Origin: Ferdinandcohnia sp036962705 | Lineage (GTDB): Bacteria; Bacillota; Bacilli; Bacillales; Bacillaceae_L | Direction: 5' to 3' | Assembly (NCBI RefSeq): GCF_036962705.1 | Contig: NZ_JBALOQ010000007.1 | Coordinates: forward strand, 1 to 64,000 | Length of the DNA stretch: 64,000 nucleotides | Part shown: piece by piece, positions 17,644-25,747 of the stretch | How the letters are laid out: every line of letters begins with the position of its first letter | How positions within the stretch are numbered: position 1 is the first letter of the stretch | The notes under the pieces: generated by a model | What the model saw: only the letters and a program-made list of their open reading frames with translations | Database searches by the model: none | What the model was told of the DNA's origin: nothing | Position numbers and translations under genes: made by a program

Positions 17644-18896
17644 ATACTTCCTTCTTGGTCCTCGAGGTACAACACATCTACTTCGTCACCTTTTGCAAAA
17701 CCACGCGTTCCACCGGGTAAAACCATAAATGCATTTGCTCCTGCTAGTGAGGTTACGACATTTGATTTATCAAGACCACTTGGAGCCACTACAAGTTTTC
17801 CTTCTGAAAAACTGAGTTTACTTCTTACAAATCTTGTAAATGGATTTGGTTTTGGAAAGTCAGCATTGAGCTCTGCTTTCATTTTTAAAAGATGTGGACA
17901 ATTAGAAAATAATCTTGTCCGCACTACCGGTCTAACTAATAATTCAAAGCCAACATAACAAGCTGATGGATTTCCAGATAATCCAAACAATAACTTACCA
18001 TTTAGTTGGGCAACTGTGGTGACACTTCCCGGTCTCATCGCAATTTTATTAAATAAGACTTCTGCACCTAATTTTTCGTAAATGGCAGGAAGGTAATCAT
18101 AATCCCCAACAGATACTCCACCTGTCGTGATTAAGAAATCAACATCATTAATTGCATTTTTGATTGCCTCAAAGCAAAGATCAAATTCATCTGGAAGTTT
18201 TCCGAAATACTTTGGCTCGGCACCCGCTCTTTCAATTTGTGCACTTATCATATAGGCATTGCTATTTCGTATTTTTCCAGGTACAAGTTCCTCATGAACA
18301 TCAAGCAATTCTGTTCCAGTAGCATAAATACCGATGACAGGTTTCTTTGCCACTTCTACTCGATGGTAGCCAAAGGTAGCCAAAAGTGCTTTTACACCTG
18401 GATTAATAAAGACGCCTTTTTCCACTAAAACTGAGCCTTTTTTGGTATCTTCACCTTGAAACGATACATTATCGCCAGACCTAAATGGTCGCTTTATTGA
18501 CATGTATTTCCTACCATCACGTTCATTTTCAGTTGTTAATTCAAGCATGACAACTGCATCACACTCTGCCGGCATCGCAGCACCTGTCATGATTCGTACT
18601 GCTTGAAAAGCTCCTACTTCTTTTATTGCAACAGACCCGGCTCCAATCTCTTCAATGACTTCAAATTCAACTGAATGATCCTGTCCCGCATTAACTGTAT
18701 CAATTGCACGAACAGCAAAGCCATCATATGGTGACCGGTCAAAATGTGGGACATCGTGATCAGCAATTACGTCCTCCGCTAAAAATCTTCCATAACTAGC
18801 TTCAATTGGTACTACTTCTTTTTCCCCTGAACCTGCAAATTCCATTACCCGTGATACCGCTTCCGGAACAGGTATGGGTGTCCGTCTTTCAACCAT
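17628..18896 (-). CDS. moeA: Molybdopterin molybdenumtransferase MoeA
   Basis: Inserts molybdate into adenylylated molybdopterin. About 422 residues with FDRSPYDGFAVRA, MTGAAMPAECDAVV, the molybdopterin-binding ITTGGVSVGDYDYL and GLSGNPSACYVGF. The ATG at 18896 and a GTG at 18908 are both possible; neither has a strong ribosome site. It heads moeA-mobB and probably moaE-moaD, and diverges from scdA across a region with two FNR-type boxes. Confidence 0.95.
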   Translation of the reverse strand: MVERRTPIPVPEAVSRVMEFAGSGEKEVVPIEASYGRFLAEDVIADHDVPHFDRSPYDGFAVRAIDTVNAGQDHSVEFEVIEEIGAGSVAIKEVGAFQAVRIMTGAAMPAECDAVVMLELTTENERDGRKYMSIKRPFRSGDNVSFQGEDTKKGSVLVEKGVFINPGVKALLATFGYHRVEVAKKPVIGIYATGTELLDVHEELVPGKIRNSNAYMISAQIERAGAEPKYFGKLPDEFDLCFEAIKNAINDVDFLITTGGVSVGDYDYLPAIYEKLGAEVLFNKIAMRPGSVTTVAQLNGKLLFGLSGNPSACYVGFELLVRPVVRTRLFSNCPHLLKMKAELNADFPKPNPFTRFVRSKLSFSEGKLVVAPSGLDKSNVVTSLAGANAFMVLPGGTRGFAKGDEVDVLYLEDQEGSIWPWK

Positions 18897-18971
18897 ATTA
18901 TTTTTCACTCACTTTTTTATCTACTTTTTTCCTATTGTAGTATATTTAAGCAAAAACCACTACTTTCTTGC

Positions 18972-18987
18972 AGTGATATACATCACT
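18972..18987. promoter_or_regulatory. FNR-type box, upstream
   Basis: AGTGATATACATCACT: both GTGA/TCAC half sites intact around a six-base spacer. It lies between moeA and scdA, about 90 bp upstream of the inferred scdA start point. For moeA no -10 sits at the exact class II distance. Confidence 0.65.
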
Positions 18988-19020
18988 CACATCCTATTTT
19001 ATGACGTTTTTCTACAAATG

Positions 19021-19036
19021 TGTGATACGTATCACC
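19021..19036 (+). promoter_or_regulatory. FNR-type box at the scdA promoter
   Basis: TGTGATACGTATCACC, one mismatch to TGTGA-N6-TCACA. If this box is centred at -41.5, the -10 falls at 19058-19063, which reads TATCCT. This is the geometry of a class II FNR-activated promoter. Confidence 0.75.
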
Positions 19037-19061
19037 TCATTCTCCCATTTTTAAAGCTATC

Positions 19062-19083
19062 CTAATAAGTAGTTACTTATTAG
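19062..19083. promoter_or_regulatory. Perfect 22-bp palindrome over scdA start region
   Basis: CTAATAAGTA and TACTTATTAG flank a two-base centre with no mismatch. It overlaps the end of the inferred -10, the transcription start and the first bases of the AGGAGG ribosome site. This suits a repressor operator or a hairpin masking the ribosome site; the binding protein is unknown. Confidence 0.7.
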
Positions 19084-19094
19084 GAGGTAAAATC

Positions 19095-19802
19095 ATGGAA
19101 CAAACTTTTACAGAACAACATATTATTGGAGAAATTGTAACTGAGTTTCCGAAGGCTGGAGACCTTTTCAAAAAACTTCGAATTGATTTTTGCTGTGGCG
19201 GTAACCGCCCACTAATAGATGCCATTGAGGAAAGACATCTTTCCAAGGATGAGGTTTTATCAAAATTAAATACACTTTATCATGAGATGAAGGAATTAAA
19301 TGAAAAAACTGTGGATTGGAAGGCCGCAAGTTATTCTGAATTAATTGACCATATCGTGAATAAACATCACCGTTATTTAAATGAAGAGCTGCCACAGCTT
19401 AGTCCATATGTAACTAAGGTGCTAAGAGTCCATGGAGGAAATCATCCACATCTTGCAAGAGTGCATTCACTATTTAATCAATTAAAGGTTGAGCTTGAAC
19501 AGCATACAATTAAAGAGGAAGCAGAGTCATTTCCTCTCATCGCTAAATTTGAAACTGAACCAACAGCCGAAAATCACGAATTAGTGAAAAAACATGTGGC
19601 AGAATTAGAAGGCGATCATGACGAGGCTGGAAATATAATTAAAGAAATCCGTGACATTACAAATGACTTCCAACCACCAATTGGTGCATGTGGAACATAC
19701 CGCCTAGTATACCAACGTCTTGAAGCACTGGAGGCAGACCTATTCCAGCACATTCATTTAGAAAATAATATCCTATTTCCAAGAGCAGCATCCGGGAACT
19801 AA
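19095..19802 (+). CDS. scdA: Iron-sulfur cluster repair di-iron protein ScdA/Ric
   Basis: Repairs Fe-S clusters damaged by nitric oxide or oxidants in the cytosol. The 235-residue protein has an N-terminal DUF542 domain with the CCGG motif (DFCCGGNRP) and a C-terminal hemerythrin-like domain whose His/Glu ligands lie in HHRYLNEELP, HTIKEEAES, GDHDEAG and HIHLENNILFP. It has a strong AGGAGG start. It is convergent with the NO reductase operon and under an FNR-type box, consistent with a role during NO production. Confidence 0.93.
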   Translation: MEQTFTEQHIIGEIVTEFPKAGDLFKKLRIDFCCGGNRPLIDAIEERHLSKDEVLSKLNTLYHEMKELNEKTVDWKAASYSELIDHIVNKHHRYLNEELPQLSPYVTKVLRVHGGNHPHLARVHSLFNQLKVELEQHTIKEEAESFPLIAKFETEPTAENHELVKKHVAELEGDHDEAGNIIKEIRDITNDFQPPIGACGTYRLVYQRLEALEADLFQHIHLENNILFPRAASGN

Positions 19803-19819
19803 TTAATACAAAGGGGCAT

Positions 19820-19854
19820 AAAAACCACGGTTTTCATTTGAAATCGTGGTTTTT
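19820..19854. terminator. Bidirectional terminator scdA / NOR operon
   Basis: AAAAACCACGRTTTC-type arms form a long stem with T-runs on both strands between convergent scdA and the NOR operon. Confidence 0.85.
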
Positions 19855-19860
19855 ATATGT

Positions 19861-20505
19861 TTATTTTAATGTTGGAACAGAAGGCGCCTCAGTTCTATTT
19901 GTTTTTAAACGAATGAATGGCTGTATATCTATCTTAGCGTTTTGAGCAAATGGATTCCCAATAAAAACTCGCCCCATAAATAGGATGCAGATTGCAAAGC
20001 CTAAGATAAACAGGGCTTTTCCAAGCTGTTGCTGGGAAGATACTAAATAATTATTACATAGTCTTGCAGGTGACACTAAATAAAGCCAGCTCATTACAAA
20101 AATCTTAGAAATAAGATTCGCCCAAATAAAGGATTTGCTAATTGGACCAAGTAGCTGCCAGCTATAGTACAAGAAAACCCCAACAAAGAATGGTAGACTT
20201 ATATATTTTGCAACTTCCATGTAAGGTTCATTCAATGCAGCATCCATCGCCCGTGGTAACATCCAAAATCCTGTAACAGATAATATAATAATAATCCCTG
20301 CAATTCCATTTTCATTGAAATATAGAAAAAAGTTTCGCCATTTTCTCCGAAATCCTTTAGCTAGAAAATAACCACCGACTACTAACAATGGGTATTGTAT
20401 GAACATCGTTCCAACCATGCTCTCTTCTAACAATGCTCTTACATACGGGAAAGAAACGAATAGAAGTAAAAGTATCCCTATAAATAAATCACGATTACGG
20501 TACAT
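19861..20505 (-). CDS. Polytopic membrane protein of the NOR operon
   Basis: A 214-residue membrane protein with about five or six helices (for example 8-26, 36-50, 68-84, 101-116, 160-180) and a basic, Pro-rich tail. A conserved-looking loop is MLPRAMDAAL. It resembles small DUF1404-type membrane proteins in layout, but this was not verified. It is the last gene of norC-norB-SCO; AGAGGTG precedes its ATG. A role in NO reductase assembly or stability is inferred from position only. Confidence 0.7.
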   Translation of the reverse strand: MYRNRDLFIGILLLLFVSFPYVRALLEESMVGTMFIQYPLLVVGGYFLAKGFRRKWRNFFLYFNENGIAGIIIILSVTGFWMLPRAMDAALNEPYMEVAKYISLPFFVGVFLYYSWQLLGPISKSFIWANLISKIFVMSWLYLVSPARLCNNYLVSSQQQLGKALFILGFAICILFMGRVFIGNPFAQNAKIDIQPFIRLKTNRTEAPSVPTLK

Positions 20506-20515
20506 ATTTTCACCT

Positions 20516-21124
20516 CTAAAATAAAAATGAATCTAAATATTCCACAACAGTTTGTGGTGTTTGGTAATCAAAAATATTTGTTAATTTTCCTTCTGGGTTG
20601 ACCACATAAAATGCGGAATTATGCTCAAATCCGCCATATTCATTTGGTATGACGATTACTTCAAGTACATCTAACACATTCTGTAATTCCTGCTCATCCT
20701 GAATCGTCGCCATTTTCCAGTGTTCCCCATCTGCTCCAAAATGGTCTGAATAGGATTTTAAAACAGTTGGAGTATCGTTCTCAGGATCAAAGCTTATACT
20801 TACTAGTACAACTTCTTTTCCCAGAACATCTTTTGGGATGTTTTCATAGATTTCAGCAAAATTTCGTTCCAAAACCGGACATACATCTCCGCAACTTGTA
20901 TACATGAAGGTCAGAAGTGTGTATTTTCCCTCTAATTCCTGTAAGTGAAAGTTTTTCGAATTAGAGTCGATTAATGTAGCGGAAGGGAGCTTTGGCTGCT
21001 CCCTTTCTAAATCTATTATTCTTGCCTTCTCTGCTGTAAAAGCACGAAAACCGTCTGTACCTATCCACAGCAAAGTAACACCCGCTACAAGTGCAAATAT
21101 TATTCCAATACTTTTACGCCACAT
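20516..21124 (-). CDS. SCO1/SenC-family copper chaperone
   Basis: A 202-residue membrane-anchored thioredoxin-fold protein with an N-terminal helix at residues 5-22. Copper ligands are the CxxxC of TSCGDVCP and a distal His in FEHNSAFYV. SCO proteins load copper into CuA centres, which fits its place after a CuA-bearing subunit II. Its ATG overlaps the norB stop region by 11 bases, so it is co-translated. It ends 11 bases before the next gene. Confidence 0.92.
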   Translation of the reverse strand: MWRKSIGIIFALVAGVTLLWIGTDGFRAFTAEKARIIDLEREQPKLPSATLIDSNSKNFHLQELEGKYTLLTFMYTSCGDVCPVLERNFAEIYENIPKDVLGKEVVLVSISFDPENDTPTVLKSYSDHFGADGEHWKMATIQDEQELQNVLDVLEVIVIPNEYGGFEHNSAFYVVNPEGKLTNIFDYQTPQTVVEYLDSFLF

Positions 21125-22595
21125 GTTGATCAGGTCCTATTTTTTCCTGAAACTTATAATCAATTGATCTTGAGAAATTCCAAAATCGGATGACAAATGT
21201 CAAGACAGCAAGGCAGATAAAGATACCAAAGATTACTCCCATACGGTCATATGGAATCCATTCAGGAAAGTGCTCTGCCCATCTTCTTGGTGCTCCGACT
21301 TTTCCAGAGAAAAGGAACGACCCACATAATCCAATGAAGAACATTGTGTAAACCCAAAAACTAATCGTATCAAGAGAGGTTTCTTTTCCATTCACTTTTG
21401 CTAAGTAATACATAAATCCAAAAAGCATAGCTGTTGCACCTAATCCCATATACATGTGGAAATGCCCTGGTACCCATTTTGTGTTATGCATCACATGGTT
21501 TACAACAATCGTTGCATCAACAATTGCCGGTACGACACCAATTACCCATCCAAACATGGATAGAAACATAAATGATGAGGCAATGTCCCACTTAATACCT
21601 GAACGATACACAATCATTAGCGCGCCATAAGCTGTGACAACTAATACTGGTAATCCATTTGCATATGAAAGCACTTGTCCAATAATTATCATCCATTTTG
21701 GCATTGCAAAGTCCATTAACAAATGGTGAGAATAAATCGTAATCGTAAATAGTGTTGAAAAGTTCCATGCAATCAGGAATGGGCGATTAGCTTTCCATGG
21801 ACGATTAGTATAGGCTGCTAATATCTCATAAACTGCAATAACCCCCATGTAAATAATAGAGTTCGCAAAGATGTGACCAAAAGCATATGTTAGATTTTTT
21901 GCAAGCATTGGATCAATTGTGATCGATGGAATAAATAGATTTATAAGGTTCATAATTAGTATTGTTGCTCCCGCAATTAATGCAGTGGTGTTTACAATTG
22001 CAACCATTGTACTAGCCACTACAGTCGCTGGAGGACCATAGCCTTTTTCCTTTCCAAATACAATTGACCACCCTAAACCTCCGCCTAAGCTTCCATATTG
22101 TTTAATAATCGCTCTAGCAACATCTAAATTTAGTAATAAAAATCCTACACCAAGTATAAGCATACCGCCTAAATAAAGCACTGCTCCCCCTACTGCCCAT
22201 CCACCAGCGGAGATAGTTGGTAGTGGATAAAGAAAAGTCCAAGCTCCCGCAAAGTCAAAAACAAAGATACCTACCAACACCATTACGACTCCGATGATGA
22301 AGGTGATGAAATTAGTAATCAGAATCGTTTTGCTTAATTGAACATATTTACTGAGGAAGTACCACATTACAGCAGCTGCAGCTAATGCAGCGGCGCCAAT
22401 CATGCCTGTTCCGTGGACCGTCATTATCTCATAAAAAAATCCAGGGTCTACATCAATCATTTTTCCTTGTGCAAGAAGCATCAAGACTCCAAATACCATC
22501 ATTGATAGAATAATAAGGCCACCTGTTAGTAGATACATAGCAATTGTTCTGTTTCGGAAAGTTTTTGTCCCTCCAATTGCAATATTAGTAGACAT
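21114..22595 (-). CDS. Heme-copper nitric oxide reductase catalytic subunit (CuA-NOR type)
   Basis: Membrane subunit I of the heme-copper oxidase superfamily, 493 residues and about 12-13 helices. Ligands visible are low-spin haem His61 (TVHGTGM) and His380 with the high-spin haem His378 in GHFHMYMG, and copper/iron-site His241, His290 and His291 (YSHHLLMD). In oxygen-reducing B-type oxidases His241 is followed four residues on by the cross-linked Tyr; here the motif is GHIFAN with Asn245, so the Tyr is missing. That favours NO reduction over O2 reduction. It lies between the CuA subunit and an SCO chaperone. An oxidase role cannot be fully excluded. Confidence 0.88.
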   Translation of the reverse strand: MSTNIAIGGTKTFRNRTIAMYLLTGGLIILSMMVFGVLMLLAQGKMIDVDPGFFYEIMTVHGTGMIGAAALAAAAVMWYFLSKYVQLSKTILITNFITFIIGVVMVLVGIFVFDFAGAWTFLYPLPTISAGGWAVGGAVLYLGGMLILGVGFLLLNLDVARAIIKQYGSLGGGLGWSIVFGKEKGYGPPATVVASTMVAIVNTTALIAGATILIMNLINLFIPSITIDPMLAKNLTYAFGHIFANSIIYMGVIAVYEILAAYTNRPWKANRPFLIAWNFSTLFTITIYSHHLLMDFAMPKWMIIIGQVLSYANGLPVLVVTAYGALMIVYRSGIKWDIASSFMFLSMFGWVIGVVPAIVDATIVVNHVMHNTKWVPGHFHMYMGLGATAMLFGFMYYLAKVNGKETSLDTISFWVYTMFFIGLCGSFLFSGKVGAPRRWAEHFPEWIPYDRMGVIFGIFICLAVLTFVIRFWNFSRSIDYKFQEKIGPDQHVA

Positions 22596-22609
22596 TGTTA
22601 ACCCCCTCC

Positions 22610-23134
22610 TTAATTTGTTACGACAATTTCACCAATCATGAGATGGTGAGCAAGTCCACAGTATTCCATACATAAAATTTGATACGTACCAGGCTCCGAG
22701 AATGTGTAGAAAACAGTGTTCGTATAATCTGGCATTGCCTGGGTTTGTGCTAATAAATTCATATCTTTGTCATAAATACCAAAGCCATGGTTAACATCTG
22801 AGCTTGTGATATCGAATTCGATTGGAACGCCTACTTTGAATTCAGTTTGGCTCATATTCCAGCCAAATTGAACAGCTTCTACATCGACAATAACTGGATT
22901 TTCTTCCTGTCCGTAAACTGGTCTTTCAAATGGAAGATCTTGAAGTGTAAAATACGTTGCAGTTCCAAATACAACAAGTAAAACAATGAAATAAATAGTT
23001 CTAAAGCGGTACCATTTTTTCTGAATTGCCTCATACTCTTTTCTTTTATTAGTCTTTAGTACGATGGTAATAAAAATAACTGTAATTAAGGTCATTAAAA
23101 TAATAGAAAGATACCAAGCGGCTGTTTGGTACAA
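22610..23134 (-). CDS. CuA-containing subunit II of nitric oxide reductase
   Basis: Membrane-anchored electron-entry subunit, 174 residues. Two helices (about 5-27 and 46-63) are followed by a cupredoxin domain outside the membrane. The binuclear CuA ligands are complete: His116 (DVNHGF), Cys155, Glu157, Cys159, His163 and Met166 (CMEYCGLAHHLM). The start is TTG after GGAGGGGG. Canonical cNOR uses cytochrome c here instead, so a CuA subunit places this with the Bacillus azotoformans CuANOR-like enzymes. First gene of a four-gene operon. Confidence 0.9.
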   Translation of the reverse strand: MYQTAAWYLSIILMTLITVIFITIVLKTNKRKEYEAIQKKWYRFRTIYFIVLLVVFGTATYFTLQDLPFERPVYGQEENPVIVDVEAVQFGWNMSQTEFKVGVPIEFDITSSDVNHGFGIYDKDMNLLAQTQAMPDYTNTVFYTFSEPGTYQILCMEYCGLAHHLMIGEIVVTN

Positions 23135-23195
23135 AAGAACCCCCTCCTAAATTCTCTATTCAGGAAAATTCTCACATATTGTGCATCCTTAAATC

Positions 23196-23211
23196 TGTTA
23201 AGTTTGTCACA
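23196..23211 (-). promoter_or_regulatory. FNR-type box ahead of the NOR operon
   Basis: TGTTA-N6-TCACA, nine of ten half-site bases. It is centred about 70 bp before the norC start. No good -10 sits at the exact class II distance, so the exact promoter is uncertain. Confidence 0.5.
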
Positions 23212-23227
23212 AAATGGGCTGAAAATG

Positions 23228-23264
23228 AAAAAAGACACATTCTTGTCAAGAATGCATCTTTTTT
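23228..23264. other. Terminator-like hairpin between divergent genes
   Basis: CATTCTTG and CAAGAATG pair around a single T, extended by AAAAAAGA / TCTTTTTT flanks. The hairpin has T-runs on both strands, yet it lies between two divergent genes (norC and fnr), where no known transcript should end. The rest of this 335-bp gap holds only the FNR-type boxes and promoter signals. Confidence 0.7.
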
Positions 23265-23379
23265 CGTTTTTTATTTAATTAAATAGGTTGATGCGGGCAT
23301 TTTCTCAATTGTTAAAAATTGTTCATAATTGGGGATAATCCTTATATTACAGAGCTTCAGCTAGCATTATGACAATATG

Positions 23380-23422
23380 TGTGATTTATTATACACCTCA
23401 TGAGTAACTAACATTATATTAT
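23380..23422 (+). promoter_or_regulatory. FNR-type half site and promoter of fnr
   Basis: TGTGA-N6-ATACA at 23380-23395 has a perfect left and a weak right half site. At the class II distance the -10 (23417-23422) reads TATTAT. This suggests autoregulation of fnr. Confidence 0.55.
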
Positions 23423-23468
23423 TTTCTTAAAATCAAGTATAGCATTCCTGCTTAGGAAGGTGGTACCT

Positions 23469-24173
23469 ATGAGTCAATTGACATTACAAAAATCAATCAT
23501 TTCAAATGAATTAACAGAGCTTTTGAAATCAGCTAATCACGTCATGCAAATGGAAAAAGGAACCTATTTATTCCGGGAAGGTATGAAGGCATCTGAGCTG
23601 TACCTCATTCTTTCCGGCCGTGTAAGGGTGAGCAAAGGAACTTCTGATGGCAGTGAATTATCCCTTCGAATTTGTAGCCAAAATGAAATCGTTGGGGAGC
23701 TGACATTATTCACCGATCAGCCAAAGTATTTATTTGATTGTCTAATTTTAGAGGATTGCGAAATTGCTGTGATTCAAAAGGACGATTTAGAGAGAAAACT
23801 CTTTGAAAATACGAGCTTAGCATTTGAATTTATGAAATGGATGAGTGACCATTTTCGAAAAACACAAACAAAATTTAGAGATCTTGTTTTATTAGGTAAA
23901 AAAGGAGCTTTGTATTCAACCATGGTTCGAATGACCAATAGTTATGGTGTTCAAACAGATAATGGCATCCTTATAGACTTGCATTTAACAAATCAAGAGC
24001 TTGCTAATTTTTGTGCAACTACAAGAGAAAGTGTAAATCGGATGCTGCATGAATTGCGTGCTAAGGGGATAATCTCCGTTTACAAAGGCTATATTACGAT
24101 TCACGACTTAGCATATATTAAAATGGAAATACAATGTGAGGATTGTCCAGCAAAGTATTGTAGTATTGAATAA
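23469..24173 (+). CDS. fnr: Anaerobic transcription regulator Fnr (Fe-S type)
   Basis: Crp/Fnr-family activator of anaerobic genes. About 234 residues: an N-terminal cyclic-nucleotide-like beta barrel, a dimer helix, and a C-terminal winged helix with the recognition helix TTRESVNRMLHELR. The C-terminal tail CEDCPAKYC carries three Cys, as in B. subtilis Fnr, where the tail Cys plus an Asp bind a [4Fe-4S] cluster that senses oxygen. The start at 23469 follows GGAAGG. Unlike in B. subtilis, no narK is adjacent. Confidence 0.92.
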   Translation: MSQLTLQKSIISNELTELLKSANHVMQMEKGTYLFREGMKASELYLILSGRVRVSKGTSDGSELSLRICSQNEIVGELTLFTDQPKYLFDCLILEDCEIAVIQKDDLERKLFENTSLAFEFMKWMSDHFRKTQTKFRDLVLLGKKGALYSTMVRMTNSYGVQTDNGILIDLHLTNQELANFCATTRESVNRMLHELRAKGIISVYKGYITIHDLAYIKMEIQCEDCPAKYCSIE

Positions 24174-24222
24174 TACAGGCACATTACAAAGACCCACGGG
24201 AAACCCCATGGGTCTTAAATTT

Positions 24223-24343
24223 GTCTAGTTCCAGGCGCCATCGGCTCGAGGTCACAAGCCAATCGCTTCTGAAGGCAAAAAGCGCCTTCTGTCAGCGCTT
24301 TTCTTGTGCTTGTCGCCGATAAGCAGGCGCCTTGCACTTTTCT
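24223..24343 (+). repeat. Dispersed 121-bp element, family B copy 1
   Basis: Begins GTCTAGTTCCAGGCGCC and ends GGCGCCTTGCACTTTTCT. It contains AAGCCAATCGCTTC, a GAAGGC/GCCTTC hairpin, CTGTCAGCGCT and GTGCTTGTCGCC. It lies between the convergent fnr and radical SAM genes. The frame across it at 24215-24409 is not a gene. Confidence 0.85.
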
Positions 24344-24347
24344 ACTG

Positions 24348-25472
24348 TTATTTAAGTGTTTTTTCTTTTTTACGAAGGGCTTCTGGGATATATATACAGA
24401 ATGGTTCACTCTCCATGTAATCTCCTGTCATCGCATATGCACGAGAACGTGATCCACCACATACATGTCGGAATTCACATACTCCACATTTTCCTTTATA
24501 TTTGTCCGGATTACGCAAATCCTTGAATATTGGTGATTCACGATAAATTTCAGCTAATGGAGTCTCACGTACATTTCCTGCTTTAACAGGTAGCAACCCA
24601 CTTGGATACACATCTCCAATATGAGAAATAAAGACAAATCCGTTACCATCGTTTACACCTTGTGGTGCCCTTCCTAGTCCATCAATTTGACCAGTTTTCC
24701 CCTTCATAAGTGCATCTTCGTAGCGAATTTGTTTATCAATATCCTTTGTTTCACGCAGTTTGGATTGGATGACGACTCGACGATAATGCTGTGCTGCTGT
24801 TGTTTTAATATCGAATTTTACATGTTTACTTAAATCATATAACCAACGGAAAACTTTTTCATGTTCAACAGGGGAAATCATGTCCGTATCCTTACCACGA
24901 CCTGTTGGTACAAGGAAAAAGACGCTCCATAATACACAATCAAGGTCCTCAACCAATTTTGCCATTTCATCTAAGGCATGAACATTATATCTCGATATTA
25001 CTGTATTGATTTGCACTGGAATTTCAAGTTCATGTAAATATTTGATAGCTCTCATCGTTAAATCGAATGAACCTTTTGTACCTCGGAAATGGTCATGAAT
25101 TTCTGCATTTGGTCCATCTAAACTAAAAGCCCAACGCGCCAAGCCAACTTCCTTAGCCTTTTCAATAGCTTCTTTTGTAACATTAGGTGTTGCACTTGGT
25201 GTCATTGAAACACGTACACCTTTTTTAATCGCATAATCAGCAATATCATAAACGTCAGGACGCATTAATGGATCCCCGCCAGTAAACACGAGCATTGGAT
25301 TATTCATCTCATATATTTGGTCGATTAGCCTTTTCCCTTCTTCAAAGGAAAGTTCTCGAGGGTCTCTCGTATATTGTGCTTCTGCACGGCAATGTAAACA
25401 TTTTAATTGGCAAGCTCTTGTAAGCTCCCAAATCACAATAAATGGGTCTTTGTTATAATCTCTTTCAAACAT
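24348..25472 (-). CDS. Radical SAM/SPASM protein
   Basis: About 374 residues. The radical SAM cluster motif CQLKCLHC is near residue 25, followed by GGDPLMRPD. A C-terminal SPASM-type region has GKCGVCEFRHVCGG and a distal Cys in EPFCIY, room for auxiliary Fe-S clusters. It resembles haem-modifying relatives of NirJ/AhbC/AhbD and the TIGR04053 group; the substrate is not known. The start at 25472 follows AAAGGAGG; an ATG 30 bases earlier has no ribosome site. It is driven by a perfect FNR-type box, so it belongs to the anaerobic regulon. Confidence 0.9.
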   Translation of the reverse strand: MFERDYNKDPFIVIWELTRACQLKCLHCRAEAQYTRDPRELSFEEGKRLIDQIYEMNNPMLVFTGGDPLMRPDVYDIADYAIKKGVRVSMTPSATPNVTKEAIEKAKEVGLARWAFSLDGPNAEIHDHFRGTKGSFDLTMRAIKYLHELEIPVQINTVISRYNVHALDEMAKLVEDLDCVLWSVFFLVPTGRGKDTDMISPVEHEKVFRWLYDLSKHVKFDIKTTAAQHYRRVVIQSKLRETKDIDKQIRYEDALMKGKTGQIDGLGRAPQGVNDGNGFVFISHIGDVYPSGLLPVKAGNVRETPLAEIYRESPIFKDLRNPDKYKGKCGVCEFRHVCGGSRSRAYAMTGDYMESEPFCIYIPEALRKKEKTLK

Positions 25473-25500
25473 GAGGCAAACCTCCTTTGTTAATGTCCAC

Positions 25501-25543
25501 ATTTTAACACTATAAATAAGTGAATTATGTGAGGTACATCACA
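25501..25543 (-). promoter_or_regulatory. FNR class II promoter of the radical SAM gene
   Basis: TGTGAGGTACATCACA (25528-25543) is a perfect TGTGA-N6-TCACA palindrome. At the class II spacing the -10 (25506-25501) reads TAAAAT on the minus strand. Confidence 0.8.
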
Positions 25544-25577
25544 GATTAGGGAGGTGTTTGAAATTGTTCACAAATTA

Positions 25578-25699
25578 AGAAAAGCGCAAGCACCTCGATC
25601 AGACCCGACAAGCATAAGAAAAGCCGGCGAGAAGGATGCCTTTTATCCTTCTTGACGGATTGGCTTATGACCTCGAGGGGCTAGGTGCTGGAGCTAGAC
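25578..25699 (-). repeat. Dispersed 121-bp element, family B copy 2 (inverted)
   Basis: Reverse-oriented copy: begins AGAAAAGCGCAAGC and ends GCTGGAGCTAGAC. The central hairpin is GAAGGAT / ATCCTTC, changed on both arms relative to copy 1. It lies upstream of the radical SAM promoter, in the 246-bp gap before the DUF5316-like gene. Confidence 0.8.
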
Positions 25700-25747
25700 A
25701 CAAAGCAAAATGAAAAGTGAATTGAAGGAATATGTTTTGAAGAATTT

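Noticed and set aside
17596..17958. 120-residue frame antisense to moeA/mobB
   Set aside because: It overlaps two well-supported genes and has no family features.
21114..23134. ba3/b(o/a)3-type cytochrome oxidase
   Set aside because: The Tyr that is cross-linked to the copper-site His in O2-reducing enzymes is replaced by Asn, and the neighbours are NO-related; kept only as a less likely alternative.
24215..24409. 64-residue frame across family B copy 1
   Set aside because: It lies in a repeat and overlaps the end of the radical SAM gene; other copies of the repeat do not keep the frame.
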